In this document: piece by piece, positions 35,383-45,324 of the stretch | Position numbering within the stretch: the stretch's first letter is position 1 | Layout: every line of letters starts with the position of its first letter | NCBI GenBank assembly: GCA_027307045.1 | Contig: DAHUXR010000012.1 | Location: 1 to 60,500 of the forward strand | DNA length: 60,500 bases | Source of the DNA: Acidobacteriaceae bacterium | GTDB lineage: Bacteria; Acidobacteriota; Terriglobia; Terriglobales; Acidobacteriaceae | Direction of reading: 5' to 3' | Position numbers and translations under genes: made by a program | The notes under the pieces: generated by a model | Seen by the model: only the letters and a program-made list of their open reading frames with translations | Told to the model about the DNA's origin: nothing | The model's database searches: none

Positions 35383-36609
35383 TTAGTACAGGTGGAATCC
35401 CACCTCTATATTCATTGCCACCGCTACTGGCGTGCCATTTTTCTTGCCCGGTTCAAACAGCCAGCTTTTCACCCGCTCCACAGCTTTCTGATCCAGTCCC
35501 ATTCCCAGGCTGTGTACAACCCTGATGTTGCGCGGCCGGCCATCTGGCCCAATCACCGCAGCCAAAACCACTGTGCCTTCATACTTGGCCCGTCGGGCTT
35601 CTTCAGAAAATTCCGGATCAGGCGTGAACTTAGCTATCGGCGCCGTTACTCCGATATCGCCAAGCTTGTAAGTGCCGCCGCCAAAACCGCCACCCTGTCC
35701 CGGACCATGTCCCGGGCCAGCGCCGGAGCCGATGCCGTTATTGGTGCCAGACCCGATGCCGCCGCCCGTACCGCTTCCATTGGAAGCTGGTCCAGTTACG
35801 CGCGCTGACATGGGATTCCCCAGGTTCGGCATGTTGGGATTGTCCGGCAGTTTCACATTGGCCGGCGCAACCACTGTCGCTTCCACCGCAAGCTTCGGCT
35901 TAGTGTTCAGGATTTCAACTGTTGGGGGCGCAATCTGCTCTGGCGCAACCTTTGGCAAGTGCCCTTTGCTTTCAAAAATCTTTGAAGCGTTGCCGCCGCC
36001 ACCGCCGCCCGCGAGGGCCTTGGGGGCTTCAACCGGCTTCATCACAGGTTGATAATCGGTAAGAGGCGGAGCAATCAGCGTGACATGCTCTTCCGGCTTC
36101 ACCACGGTTGCAGACCGTCCGCCCCAGATGGAAACGGCAATCAGGCCGGCGATAGCAAACGCATGCAAAGTCAGCGACCCTGAGGTCGCTTTCTTGGGGC
36201 GGGCAGTACTCCAGATTTCGCCCACGTTGACAGGGCGCGAAGTGATTCGCAGAGGCGGTAATTTTTCCGGGAAGATCGCTTCCTTGACGTTCAGGAATAG
36301 AGACGTCAGCATCGACTGATGCATCTGCGGAAGGCCGTTGAGCTTGGGAACATCCTTACCGAAGAACTGATTGGGAACGATTACGTGATTCGCCATTGGT
36401 CCGACCCGAGAAACCTTTTCACTACCGGATTCATGTGATCTGCTTACACTCATACCAGATGAGGGATTCGCCTTGTGAGTTGCATTTCTCAGGTGAAGTT
36501 TCTGTGCCTCATCTTCGCCTGGATGCAGCTTCGCCGTCGGCGAGGAATTTTCTTTGGGCAATTCTCTGTCCTCGTGTTCCCTGGGATTCAAAGTGGGCGC
36601 GTTTTTCAT
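35383..36609 (-). CDS. tonB: energy transducer TonB
   Basis: 408 residues with unusual N-terminus: about 145 cytoplasmic residues before the single membrane anchor (LTLHAFAIAGLIAVSIWGG, about 147-165). The periplasmic stretch is Pro/Gly/Asn-rich (GGGGGGN, GSGTGGGIGSG, GPGHGPGQGGGFGGG) and the C-terminal 90 residues are the TonB domain (FTPDPEFSEEARRAKYEGTVVLAAVIGPDGRPRNIRVVHSLGMGLDQKAVERVKSWLFEP). A shorter start at 36396 (MANHVIVPNQF) is possible because upstream residues are low complexity. It would energise receptors such as the one at 8841. ExbB/ExbD are not nearby. Confidence 0.9.
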   Translation of the reverse strand: MKNAPTLNPREHEDRELPKENSSPTAKLHPGEDEAQKLHLRNATHKANPSSGMSVSRSHESGSEKVSRVGPMANHVIVPNQFFGKDVPKLNGLPQMHQSMLTSLFLNVKEAIFPEKLPPLRITSRPVNVGEIWSTARPKKATSGSLTLHAFAIAGLIAVSIWGGRSATVVKPEEHVTLIAPPLTDYQPVMKPVEAPKALAGGGGGGNASKIFESKGHLPKVAPEQIAPPTVEILNTKPKLAVEATVVAPANVKLPDNPNMPNLGNPMSARVTGPASNGSGTGGGIGSGTNNGIGSGAGPGHGPGQGGGFGGGTYKLGDIGVTAPIAKFTPDPEFSEEARRAKYEGTVVLAAVIGPDGRPRNIRVVHSLGMGLDQKAVERVKSWLFEPGKKNGTPVAVAMNIEVGFHLY

Positions 36610-36765
36610 TTAGATTCATATTGTGCCCCAGCGTCTGTAAAGAATTGGTAAATTACGTCGAAACGTTCGTAACGTCGGGCCTAAATGGTCATTGGTCTTT
36701 CGCGTAGGCGGGAACCCTGTATCTTTGACTGTTTATAATGAAGAATTAGCCCACTCGGAGTGAAC

Positions 36766-39600
36766 ATGCGGCAGCCGCTTGAACTTAAGAAGACCCTGAA
36801 TCTTCCTAAAACCGACTTCTCCATGAAGGCAAACCTGCCTCAGAACGAGCCCAAATGGCTTGAGCGCTGGGAGAAGATGGATATTTATCGGAAGATCCGC
36901 GAGTCTCGCCGCGGCGCGCCTAGTTATGTGCTGCATGACGGCCCTCCGTATGCAAACGGAGCTATCCATGAAGGCCATGCTCTCAACAAGTGCCTGAAAG
37001 ATTTTGTGGTGAAGTCAAAAACCATGGCAGGGTTCGATTCGCCCTACGTTCCCGGCTGGGACTGCCACGGTTTACCCATCGAAATCAAGATTGATGAGAA
37101 GCTTGGCCGCAAGAAGCTGGAGATACCGGCCATCGCCGTCCGCCGAGAGTGCCGTGCTTACGCGGAAAAGTTTCTTAATATCCAGCGTGACCAGTTCAAG
37201 CGCCTTGGTATTCTTGGCCGCTGGGAGCAACCGTATTCCACGATGTCAAAGCAGTACGAATCGGTCATCGTTCGCCAGTTGTTTGACTTCATGGAAAACG
37301 GCGCTGTCTATAAAGGCCTGCGCCCGGTCTACTGGTGCATCCATGACAAGACCGCGCTGGCGGAAGCCGAGATCGAATACTCCAACCACACCAGCCCCAG
37401 CGTATGGGTGAAGTACCAGCTCACCAGCGATCCGGCAAAGATCGATCCCGCGTTGGCCGGGAAAAAAGTTTCAACCATTATCTGGACGACGACTCCATGG
37501 ACGCTTCCCGCTTCCATGGCCGTAGCATTCCATCCCGATCTGGAATACGTAGCGCTTGAACACAATGGCGAGCTTTACATCGTCGCAGATGCGCTGGCCA
37601 AAGCGACAATCGAAGCCTGCAAGTTCACGGGTGCGTCGATCGTTGCTCGCTTCCCAGGCCAGAAACTCGAGTACGCAACATTTGCGCATCCGTTTCTTGA
37701 TCGCTCGATTCTTGGCGTGCTGGCCAACTACGTCACCACGGAGCAAGGAACCGGAGCTGTGCACACCGCTCCATCGCACGGTGCGGACGATTTCTATACC
37801 GGCACAAAGTACAAGCTTGATCAGCGGACTAACGTTGATGAAGCTGGCCATCTGCAAAACGGCTTGCCTGAGTATGAAGGTAAAACGGTTTTTCAGGCCA
37901 ACCAGCCGATCATCGAATTGCTGAAGTCGCGCGGCGTTTTGATGGCGGAAGCCAAAATCGAGCACTCGTATCCTCACTGCTGGCGGTGCCACAATCCCGT
38001 GATCTTCCGCGCCACCGAGCAGTGGTTCATCTCCATGGAAGCGCCCGTTGACGGCACCACGTTGCGCCTGCGCTCGCTCGACGAGATCAAGAAAGTAAAG
38101 TGGATTCCGGCCTGGGGTGAAGAGCGTATCAGCAACATGATTGCTACGCGTCCTGACTGGTGCATCTCTCGCCAGCGCGTATGGGGTGTTCCCATTGCTG
38201 TATTTTTCTGCGAAGGCTGCGGCAAGCTGCTGGAATCAAAAGAATCGCACGGCGCGGTCGTCGATCTTTTCGCGCGTGAAGGCGCGGACTCCTGGTACAC
38301 AAAAGATGCCAAAGACATTCTGCCTTCCGGGACCAAATGCTCCGGCTGTAGTGGCTCTGCTTTCCGCAAAGAGACTGACATTATCGACGTATGGTTTGAA
38401 TCAGGCTGCAGCCACGCCGCCGTGCTGGGCCATGAGCCAGACCTGCCCTGGCCCGCCGACCTCTATCTTGAAGGCGGTGACCAGTATCGCGGATGGTTTC
38501 ACTCTTCCCTGCTCGTCGCCGTGGGCACGCGCGGTCACGCGCCCTACCGCGCTGTGGCCACCAATGGCTGGACACTCGATCCCCAGGGCAAAGCCACTTC
38601 CAAGTCACTCGGCAACGGAATCGATCCTATAGAGATCGCCAAGAAGCTCGGCGGCGAGATCATCCGGCTATGGGTCGCGTCGGTCGACTTTCAGGAAGAT
38701 GTTACGGTTTCAGAAGACCTGATGAAGCAGGTTGCTGAAAATTACCGCAAGGTCCGCAATACCTTCAAATATCTGCTCAGCAATCTGCCAGACTTTGATC
38801 CCGCCAAACATGCAATCAAGTTTGATGACCTTCAGGCTCTCGACAAATACTGGCTGCTGCGCACTGCCGACCTGGCAGATCGCGTGCGCGGCTACTACGA
38901 CAGGTTTGAGTTCCACCGCATCTATCATCTGGTCAACGAATTTGCCGTGGATCTGAGCACTGGCTTTATAGACGTGGTCAAAGACCGCCTGTACACTTCC
39001 GCGCCAAACTCGCACGGGCGACGATCAGCCCAGACGGCGACCTGGCGCATTGCCGAAGCCCTGGTGCGTCTGGTGGCTCCTATCATGAGCTTTACCGCCG
39101 ACGAAATATGGGGGTTCCTGCCCAACGTTTCCGGGCGACTGGAAAGCGTGCATCTGGCACACTTCCCCAAAGCTGAAGAGATCACCGGAACCGTAAGCGA
39201 TGCCGCCAGCGGTCAGGCTGTCTGGAAAGACTTTGAGACATTAATGAAGGTCCGCGACACTGCTCTGAAAGCCCTGGAAGGCGCGCGCCAGGAAAAGACC
39301 ATCGGCAGCGCCCTGGAGGCGGTAGTCACCATCTCTGCACCGAGCGAGCTTGTCCCGCTGTTGCAGCGCTATCGCAATGACCTGCGTTTTCTGCTGATTG
39401 TCTCTGGAGTTGAAGTAAAAACCAACTCAGGCGGGAACGGGAGCACGCCTTTGCACGTATCCATACAGAAAGCTCCGGGACAAAAGTGTGATCGCTGCTG
39501 GAATTATTCTACTCATGTCGGCGAAAATGAGCGGTACCCTACGGTATGCGAACGCTGCACTGCGGCCTTGGCGGAGATTGAAAAAGAATTGGTAAGTTGA
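36766..39600 (+). CDS. ileS: isoleucine--tRNA ligase
   Basis: 944 residues from ATG 36766 with CGGAG five bases upstream (GTG 36760 possible). Class I synthetase: HIGH-like HEGH in [18 protein letters not shown], the large CP1 editing domain (about 200-400, [32 protein letters not shown]), and the KMSKS-loop as KATSKSLGN. The C-terminal zinc ribbon is intact ([12 protein letters not shown]...CERC). It charges tRNA-Ile and is followed by two lspA genes, a common ileS-lspA order. The spacing between ileS stop and lspA (39 bases) indicates one operon. Confidence 0.97.
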   Translation: MRQPLELKKTLNLPKTDFSMKANLPQNEPKWLERWEKMDIYRKIRESRRGAPSYVLHDGPPYANGAIHEGHALNKCLKDFVVKSKTMAGFDSPYVPGWDCHGLPIEIKIDEKLGRKKLEIPAIAVRRECRAYAEKFLNIQRDQFKRLGILGRWEQPYSTMSKQYESVIVRQLFDFMENGAVYKGLRPVYWCIHDKTALAEAEIEYSNHTSPSVWVKYQLTSDPAKIDPALAGKKVSTIIWTTTPWTLPASMAVAFHPDLEYVALEHNGELYIVADALAKATIEACKFTGASIVARFPGQKLEYATFAHPFLDRSILGVLANYVTTEQGTGAVHTAPSHGADDFYTGTKYKLDQRTNVDEAGHLQNGLPEYEGKTVFQANQPIIELLKSRGVLMAEAKIEHSYPHCWRCHNPVIFRATEQWFISMEAPVDGTTLRLRSLDEIKKVKWIPAWGEERISNMIATRPDWCISRQRVWGVPIAVFFCEGCGKLLESKESHGAVVDLFAREGADSWYTKDAKDILPSGTKCSGCSGSAFRKETDIIDVWFESGCSHAAVLGHEPDLPWPADLYLEGGDQYRGWFHSSLLVAVGTRGHAPYRAVATNGWTLDPQGKATSKSLGNGIDPIEIAKKLGGEIIRLWVASVDFQEDVTVSEDLMKQVAENYRKVRNTFKYLLSNLPDFDPAKHAIKFDDLQALDKYWLLRTADLADRVRGYYDRFEFHRIYHLVNEFAVDLSTGFIDVVKDRLYTSAPNSHGRRSAQTATWRIAEALVRLVAPIMSFTADEIWGFLPNVSGRLESVHLAHFPKAEEITGTVSDAASGQAVWKDFETLMKVRDTALKALEGARQEKTIGSALEAVVTISAPSELVPLLQRYRNDLRFLLIVSGVEVKTNSGGNGSTPLHVSIQKAPGQKCDRCWNYSTHVGENERYPTVCERCTAALAEIEKELVS

Positions 39601-39638
39601 CGGGGTGCCCTGAATCGAGGGGCAGCCATGAGCGTCTA

Positions 39639-40151
39639 ATGGAAACAATGCGGAAGTACCACATCATGATTGCCGCTCTCATCGTCCTCTGTGACAGGAT
39701 GACGAAGTGGCTGGTGTCACAGAAAATCACCCTGCATGACAGCATTGACATTGTCCCCGGCGTCTTCCGTCTGACGCACGTTCAGAACCAGGGCGCGGCC
39801 TTCGGCCTCTTCGCCGAATCGCCCTCTGAATGGCGTGTGGCCATGCTCATCCTGTTTTCTCTGGCGGCTCTGGCCGTGGTCTCTGCCCTGCTTTGGAAGA
39901 ATGGCAATGCGTTAAATACCACCGCTATTGCGCTTTCGCTGGTCTTCGGCGGAGCGCTGGGCAATCTGTGGGACCGAGTGACAAGCGGTCGCGTAATCGA
40001 CTTTATTGATTTTTATCTCGGCTCGCATCACTGGCCGGCCTTCAATATTGCCGATAGCGCCATCGTGGTTGGCGCTCTCCTGCTGTTGAGTGAAATCTTT
40101 CTCACCCCGCAAGAGGAAAAAGCCAGGGAAGAGAAAGTGGCTACCCAGTAA
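39639..40151 (+). CDS. lspA: signal peptidase II, copy 1
   Basis: 170 residues from ATG 39639 (METMRKYHIM). Four membrane helices; catalytic Asp regions NLWDRVTSGRVIDFIDFYL and FNIADSAIVVG are intact, as are NQGAAFGLF and the N-terminal CDRMTKWLV. It cleaves lipoprotein signal peptides at the lipobox Cys after diacylglyceryl transfer. The next gene is a paralog nine bases downstream. The window encodes at least one lipoprotein (46431-46787) that needs such an enzyme. Confidence 0.94.
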   Translation: METMRKYHIMIAALIVLCDRMTKWLVSQKITLHDSIDIVPGVFRLTHVQNQGAAFGLFAESPSEWRVAMLILFSLAALAVVSALLWKNGNALNTTAIALSLVFGGALGNLWDRVTSGRVIDFIDFYLGSHHWPAFNIADSAIVVGALLLLSEIFLTPQEEKAREEKVATQ

Positions 40152-40160
40152 GACAACGTC

Positions 40161-40646
40161 ATGCCCAAGCGCCCTCTGCTGATCGCACTTGCCGTGCTGC
40201 TGCTGGATCGGATTACCAAGTGGGCCGTTGCGCAGACCATTCCTCTGGAAGACGTCATCAATATCATCCCTGGCTTCTTTCGTCTGACTCACCTTGAAAA
40301 TACCGGCGCCGCCTTCAGCCTCTTTGCCGACTCTCCGTCGCCTTTTCGCACAATTTTGCTAATCGCTTTCTCGGTGGCAGCTCTGGCGGTAATTTCTTTT
40401 CTGCTCTGGAAAGACCGCAGCGTTTTTCACGCCGGCACTCTGGCGCTCTCTCTGATTCTGGGCGGGGCCATCGGCAATCTTTGGGACCGAGTGTCAGACG
40501 GTAAGGTCACTGACTTTCTGGATTTCTACATCGGCGTTCACCACTGGCCGCCTTTCAATGTGGCCGATAGCGCCATTGTTGTAGGTGCGCTGCTGCTTTT
40601 CATGCGCATGCTGCGTAAGGATCATCACGCTCAAGCTGCAGCTTAA
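40161..40646 (+). CDS. lspA: signal peptidase II, copy 2
   Basis: 161 residues, clearly homologous to copy 1 along its whole length (VINIIPGFFRLTHLENTGAAFSLFADSPSPFRTILL; GNLWDRVSDGKVTDFLDFYIGVHHWPPFNVADSAIVVGALLL). Both catalytic Asp motifs are present, so it should be active. Roughly half or more of aligned residues match copy 1, so the duplication is not recent. Two tandem lspA behind ileS is unusual; division of labour between different lipoprotein sets is possible (inference). Confidence 0.94.
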   Translation: MPKRPLLIALAVLLLDRITKWAVAQTIPLEDVINIIPGFFRLTHLENTGAAFSLFADSPSPFRTILLIAFSVAALAVISFLLWKDRSVFHAGTLALSLILGGAIGNLWDRVSDGKVTDFLDFYIGVHHWPPFNVADSAIVVGALLLFMRMLRKDHHAQAAA

Positions 40647-40798
40647 AGCTTGTCTCACCCGATTCTGCTGCTCTCTCCTGAGCAGCGCCTATTTTCGCGA
40701 GCTGCTTCCTGTCTTGAACATCTCTTTATAAATTGGCTTCATCTTATCCAGCAATTACACGGTCATTCCGCATACACGCATCGGGGAGCCACTTCAAC

Positions 40799-41278
40799 AT
40801 GCTGCACAAAAAGTTCTGGATTCTTGTTCTTTGTCTCGGGTTTATTTTTCCATTGATGTCGCACGCGCAATCGCGTGATCGTGATGTTGACAAGCGCGAC
40901 CTTCAGGGAATCAGCCCGAAATACCACAAATATATTTTTTCCGTAGCAGGAGGCGCGGCCGTGGGCGCCGGCCTTGGCTTTATTCTGCCGGGAGAAAAGA
41001 CACCTCTAAAACTCATGATGATCGGCGGCGGCGGAGCCAGCACATGGTTTCTGCATACTCACAAGGCGACGCTTGGACCATTTCGCGATTGGGGCATGAT
41101 CGCCTCCAACACCGCGCTGGGATCCGGGATCGGCTGGTTGGGTTGCAATTGCGATGACGGACTCGTCGGCGGCGCGCTTCTAGGTGGAGGCGGGACTGCT
41201 GTCTGGGAAGCGCTTAAGAATGATCATGCGGCGCAAAATACATTTAACAGCGCCAAAAACAGCAACTCACGGAAATAA
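40799..41278 (+). CDS. secreted Gly-rich hypothetical protein
   Basis: 159 residues from ATG 40799 with signal peptide MLHKKFWILVLCLGFIFPLMSHAQ; the longer upstream frame is not credible. It contains hydrophobic Gly-rich stretches (FSVAGGAAVGAGLGFILPG; TALGSGIGWLGCNCDDGLVGGALLGGGGTAVWEAL) resembling glycine-zipper membrane segments. No function recognised. A strong terminator follows at 41297-41333. Confidence 0.75.
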   Translation: MLHKKFWILVLCLGFIFPLMSHAQSRDRDVDKRDLQGISPKYHKYIFSVAGGAAVGAGLGFILPGEKTPLKLMMIGGGGASTWFLHTHKATLGPFRDWGMIASNTALGSGIGWLGCNCDDGLVGGALLGGGGTAVWEALKNDHAAQNTFNSAKNSNSRK

Positions 41279-41296
41279 CCTTTCCTCCGCTGAACG

Positions 41297-41333
41297 AAAA
41301 GAGCGCGGGCCTACGGAAGGCTTGCGCTCTTTT
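41297..41333 (+). terminator. intrinsic terminator
   Basis: AAAAGAGCGC (41297-41306) and GCGCTCTTTT (41324-41333) pair perfectly with an inner GGCC/GGC fold, followed by TTTT-rich sequence. It ends the secreted-protein gene at 41278. Confidence 0.85.
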
Positions 41334-41499
41334 TCCTGCAGGTATTCTCTCAATTTTCGGCCCTTTGTTGATTCTCCAGGGAGAGCCTGGCCGAGAAAAA
41401 CGGCCAGGACTTCTTTAACCCTGTAACCAATCCACCTTTATCTCCTCTATTCATTAGGCACTATTTTTACGTCTACATCATCAAAAGGGAGATAAGTAC

Positions 41500-42060
41500 A
41501 TGAATTGGAAGAAACATTTAGCAGTAGGCAGCATGGCGTTGCTGTTCGCCATGGGTTTTTCTGCTTCGGCACAGGATAAAGACAAGAGCAGCGCTAAGCC
41601 TTCTGACCCGCAGATTGTTGGCGTGGTCACGGCCGCGGACCAGATTGACATCGACACCGCAAAGCTGACGCTCAAAAAGACAAAGAACGATCAGGTCAAG
41701 CAATTTGCGCAGCAGATGATTGATGATCACACCAAGCTGCAGAATTCGGTCAATGATTTAGGTAAAAAGCTCAACGTAAAGCCGGAACCGAGTGACATCA
41801 GCAAGTCACTGAAAACGGCCGCTGCCGCTGAGACGAAGAAGCTGCAGCGACTGAACGGCAAGGCCTTTGACACCGAATACATCAACCATGAGGTGGCATA
41901 TCACCAGCAGGTGCTTGACGCGGCCGGAAATGTCCTGATCCCTAACGCGCAGAACGCCGAGTTGAAGTCCGCGTTAGAGGGCGCAGCGCCCCTGCTTCAG
42001 GGCCATCTGGATCATGCCAAGCAGTTGCAGTCATCGCTGGGCTCGGGAAGCTCTAACTAA
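41500..42060 (+). CDS. DUF4142 exported protein
   Basis: 186 residues, signal peptide MNWKKHLAVGSMALLFAMGFSASAQ, then the DUF4142 ferritin-like helical core: VVTAADQIDIDTAKLTLKKTKNDQVKQFAQQMIDDHTKLQNSVNDL and FDTEYINHEVAYHQQVLDAA. Family members are periplasmic and often stress-induced in Acidobacteriota; biochemical function is not established. The cupredoxin-membrane fusion starts five bases after its stop. Confidence 0.85.
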   Translation: MNWKKHLAVGSMALLFAMGFSASAQDKDKSSAKPSDPQIVGVVTAADQIDIDTAKLTLKKTKNDQVKQFAQQMIDDHTKLQNSVNDLGKKLNVKPEPSDISKSLKTAAAAETKKLQRLNGKAFDTEYINHEVAYHQQVLDAAGNVLIPNAQNAELKSALEGAAPLLQGHLDHAKQLQSSLGSGSSN

Positions 42061-42065
42061 GTCCC

Positions 42066-42968
42066 ATGGCGCTTTTTCTAAGAGCGTGGCGTGTGCGGCA
42101 GGGAGTTGCAGTTCTGGTGCTCCTCAGCGGATCAAGCATCTCAGTCGCACACCCGCGCTTCGGCGTCGCTGCCATGCGGGGAGCAGGGTTAGCTCTCATG
42201 CTCCAGTCCTCTGGAACAGTATCTCAGAACCAGCCTGCTCAGGAACCATCGACGAATGGCCAGGTGATAATGAAAGGCATCCGCTTTCAGCCAGCGGAGC
42301 TTACGGTTCACCCTGGTGAAAGCGTCGAATTTAAAAATGAAGACATAGTCGCTCACACCGTTACCGCCGATGATGGAAGCTTTGATTCAGGACTGATTCA
42401 GCCCGGCAGCTCCTGGAAAATGACCGTTCAGAAGGCCGGCACGCTTGCCTACCACTGCACGCCGCATCCGAACATGAAGGCGATCCTGGTCGCATCAAGC
42501 GGCACGCAAGTGAAGGGACGAGATGGCGACGCACACGGTTTGCCTGGCTTTAGACCGCCTCGCTCGCCACAGGAACTACATCCCATACTCGTCAACTTTA
42601 CTGCTGCGTTGTTGCCGCTAGCGCTGCTCAGCGATCTGCTGGGACGCTGGCTCAAGCGCTCATCACTCCACAGCGCGGCAGCATGGATGGTCCTCTACAC
42701 CGCGATTATTACTCCGCTGACCGGCGCTGCCGGATGGTGGTGGAAGATCAAGTCCGCCAGCACGCTCCCTCCGGAGTTAATTGCCGTCCACCAGTGGCTG
42801 GGAACATCGCTGGCGATGGTCTTTATCGTGCTCGCCGTTTGGCGATGGCGTCTTTACCGGCAAAATGCTGTTCCCACTTTGGCTTATCTGGCATTCGCCG
42901 TGGTTGCTGTGCTCGCACTCGTATATCAGGGAAGTCTGGGTGGAGCTATGGTTTTTGGCCGCCCGTAA
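42066..42968 (+). CDS. cupredoxin domain fused to membrane domain (DUF2231-like)
   Basis: 300 residues. An N-terminal export region to about 50 is followed by a plastocyanin-like domain (60-145): HPGESVEFKNEDIVAHTVTADDGS and GTLAYHCTPHPNMKA give type-1 copper ligands His97, Cys131, His134 and Met137. The C-terminal part (about 170-300) has four membrane helices (NFTAALLPLALLSDLLG; AAWMVLYTAIITPLTGAAGWWW; TSLAMVFIVLAVWRW; LAFAVVAVLALVYQGSLGG), as in DUF2231 proteins. A membrane-tethered copper electron carrier is likely (inference). Confidence 0.85.
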   Translation: MALFLRAWRVRQGVAVLVLLSGSSISVAHPRFGVAAMRGAGLALMLQSSGTVSQNQPAQEPSTNGQVIMKGIRFQPAELTVHPGESVEFKNEDIVAHTVTADDGSFDSGLIQPGSSWKMTVQKAGTLAYHCTPHPNMKAILVASSGTQVKGRDGDAHGLPGFRPPRSPQELHPILVNFTAALLPLALLSDLLGRWLKRSSLHSAAAWMVLYTAIITPLTGAAGWWWKIKSASTLPPELIAVHQWLGTSLAMVFIVLAVWRWRLYRQNAVPTLAYLAFAVVAVLALVYQGSLGGAMVFGRP

Positions 42969-43050
42969 CAAGCGGTGTCATTGCTCGGTTTTCAATCTCT
43001 CTGATGGTTGTTTGGTCGAAGAACAGCGTAGTCAGTTGGTAAACCGACGT

Positions 43051-45324
43051 TCAGCCCTTGGAATACAGCAGCTTGTAAATCACCGCGTTGCGCATGATGG
43101 CTTGCACGTAATCGCGCGTTTCTGTAAACGGGATTGACTCCACAAACTCTTCCACGTCGGCAAAGTTCCCATTCTTGCGCCAGTCATTCACGCGATCTTC
43201 ACCGGCGTTGTAGGCAGCCAGCGCATATTCCACCTGACCATCGTAATGGTCCACAATGTGCCTGAAGTAGCGCGTGCCCAAGCGCAGGTTCGTATCGGCC
43301 ACCAGCAGTTGGTCAGAAGAAAAATGCCTGATCTTCATCTCCTTGGCCATTCCCTTGCCGACCGTGGGAAGCAATTGCATCAGTCCCATGGCGTTGGCAG
43401 GGGAAATGGCGCCAGGATTGAACTCCGACTCCTGACGGATCAAAGACGCAACCAGATGCGGATTGAGCCGGTTGGCCGCCGAGTCGCGCTTCAACTCTTC
43501 CCAGAACGGCCGGGGGAACAGGCTTTCCCAAACAGGCCGGGGAATCTGCGGGATCTCTGCGGCGAAATAGCCGGGGACGGCACGCTTAAGCGTCTCAATG
43601 GCGCGAATGTAGCTGCCCTGCTCGTTGAATATTTCCGCCACTGACTTGGCTTCCCACGGAGGCGATCCCGCACTTGCGGCCTGCATCTCCGCTACGGCAA
43701 AGTCATAGAGTGCGGCATTCGCCAATAGCTGCGCTTTTTGCGCGCGGATGTTGTCCGCCGGCGTGTCCCAGTCGTGTGAAGGCGCGGGAGGGAGCGGCAG
43801 ATTTTCCAACACAGGCGGATCGGCGGCCTCATCGCCCATTTTAGGCAGGCGTTCGCGCGCTAAATTCGCATAGTAGTAATAGCGGAAATTCTCCGCGAGT
43901 TTCTGATAGTAAGCGCGGGCCAGCTTCTTGTCACCCTCCTCCTCCGCCATCCGCCCGCGCCAATAAAGGGCATTGGGAACCTCGGCTGAATTGGGATACA
44001 TGGAAAGCTGCTCTTCAAAAAGCCGTTTGGCCTCATCTTTCTTCCCCATGCGATAGGTAAGCCAAGCCGTTTTCCAATGCGAGTACGGTGAGGTCTTCCC
44101 ATTTTTCTGCCGCTGATAAATCTCGGCATAAAACGGTGTGGCTGTCTCGTAATCACGCCGCAACAGGTACATGTTGCCGGCTGACAACAGCGCACTGCCC
44201 ATCCAGGTGCTTTCCGGCGCCAGTGTGCGCAATTGGCCAACGTAATCCCGGTTCTTCTGTCCATCGTCTTTGTCGCGCGCTATCTCGGCCAGAAAATAAA
44301 GTGTCTCCGCCTTCGCATCCACTGATGCGGACTGGTTCTGCAAAATGCTTTCAAACAGATGCTGCGCGTCATCGCGCTTGTGGTTTCGGTAAAGCGCGGC
44401 GGCAAACTCCACTTGCATGTCGATCATCCGCTCGGGAGGCGCCTGCTCCACTAGAGGACTCAACTCATTCAGCGCGTCCTGGTAGCGTCTGCCCTTCGTC
44501 AACAGCAATACGCGACCGTGCCGTTGATCAAATGTTCCAACAGGCTGAGTCTCACCCTGATTGCGCAATTCTATTGCCGCGGCGTCGGCTTCCGCGCTCG
44601 TCGGTATTTCAAAGTAGAGCTTGTGGAAGATAGCGCTGGCTTTGGTCTTGTCTCCGGCCGCAAGATATGCGCGCGCCAAAGTAATTTCGATATCGGCCTT
44701 CACCGGCTGGCGATGCTTTTCCAGAAACGCCACCGCACGATCGGGAGCGTTCGTCGCCATCAGTGCTGAAGCATACAGCATGGCCGCATCGTGTGACTGG
44801 AGCGAATCCGGATACTTCTCATCAAAGCCATCCAGCGTTTCAAGCACCGCAGCGCGATTATTTTCCCCCTGATAGGCCAGCGCCCGCATGTAAGCAAGAT
44901 AGTCGCCCAGCAGCGGCTCCAGTGATTTCGCGCGGCCCCATGACGAACGCGCAGCCACATAATCCTTATCCAGATAATGCGCATACCCGACGACTACCCA
45001 CGCCAGCGGACCGGCATCGTCTTTTGCGTGCTTCCGTGCATACGCTTCCACACCCTGATAAGCCTGCGGCGTGCGATTCTCCAGAAGCTGCTGCGCCATC
45101 GGGCGCAGATCGGCGGAAGCAACAAACGCCCGTTTGATGTATCCAAGCTTGCGTTTTGCCAGCGCCTTTTTCTTGGCGTCAGCCGCAGCTTTTTTCGACT
45201 TAGCGGACGATGATTTGGCGGACGAGGATTTCTTTTTGGACGTCTGTAGGGAAAAGCCCGCCGGAACTGAGACCAGCAGTATGAGAAATATGGATAAGAG
45301 ACGTCTGACCTGCACTGATTTCAA
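43051..45324 (-). CDS. soluble lytic murein transglycosylase-like protein
   Basis: 757 residues, signal peptide about 1-24, then a Lys/Ala/Ser-rich linker (SKKKSSSAKSSSAKSKKAAADAKKK) and a long helical superhelix of TPR-like units, and the C-terminal catalytic Slt domain: LVASLIRQESEFNPGAISPANAMGLMQLLP with the catalytic Glu in RQESEF, and YALAAYNAGEDRVNDW. It cleaves peptidoglycan glycan strands to 1,6-anhydro products in the periplasm. It overlaps the GAF-protein gene by four bases (ATGA), so the two are co-translated. Confidence 0.92.
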   Translation of the reverse strand: MKSVQVRRLLSIFLILLVSVPAGFSLQTSKKKSSSAKSSSAKSKKAAADAKKKALAKRKLGYIKRAFVASADLRPMAQQLLENRTPQAYQGVEAYARKHAKDDAGPLAWVVVGYAHYLDKDYVAARSSWGRAKSLEPLLGDYLAYMRALAYQGENNRAAVLETLDGFDEKYPDSLQSHDAAMLYASALMATNAPDRAVAFLEKHRQPVKADIEITLARAYLAAGDKTKASAIFHKLYFEIPTSAEADAAAIELRNQGETQPVGTFDQRHGRVLLLTKGRRYQDALNELSPLVEQAPPERMIDMQVEFAAALYRNHKRDDAQHLFESILQNQSASVDAKAETLYFLAEIARDKDDGQKNRDYVGQLRTLAPESTWMGSALLSAGNMYLLRRDYETATPFYAEIYQRQKNGKTSPYSHWKTAWLTYRMGKKDEAKRLFEEQLSMYPNSAEVPNALYWRGRMAEEEGDKKLARAYYQKLAENFRYYYYANLARERLPKMGDEAADPPVLENLPLPPAPSHDWDTPADNIRAQKAQLLANAALYDFAVAEMQAASAGSPPWEAKSVAEIFNEQGSYIRAIETLKRAVPGYFAAEIPQIPRPVWESLFPRPFWEELKRDSAANRLNPHLVASLIRQESEFNPGAISPANAMGLMQLLPTVGKGMAKEMKIRHFSSDQLLVADTNLRLGTRYFRHIVDHYDGQVEYALAAYNAGEDRVNDWRKNGNFADVEEFVESIPFTETRDYVQAIMRNAVIYKLLYSKG

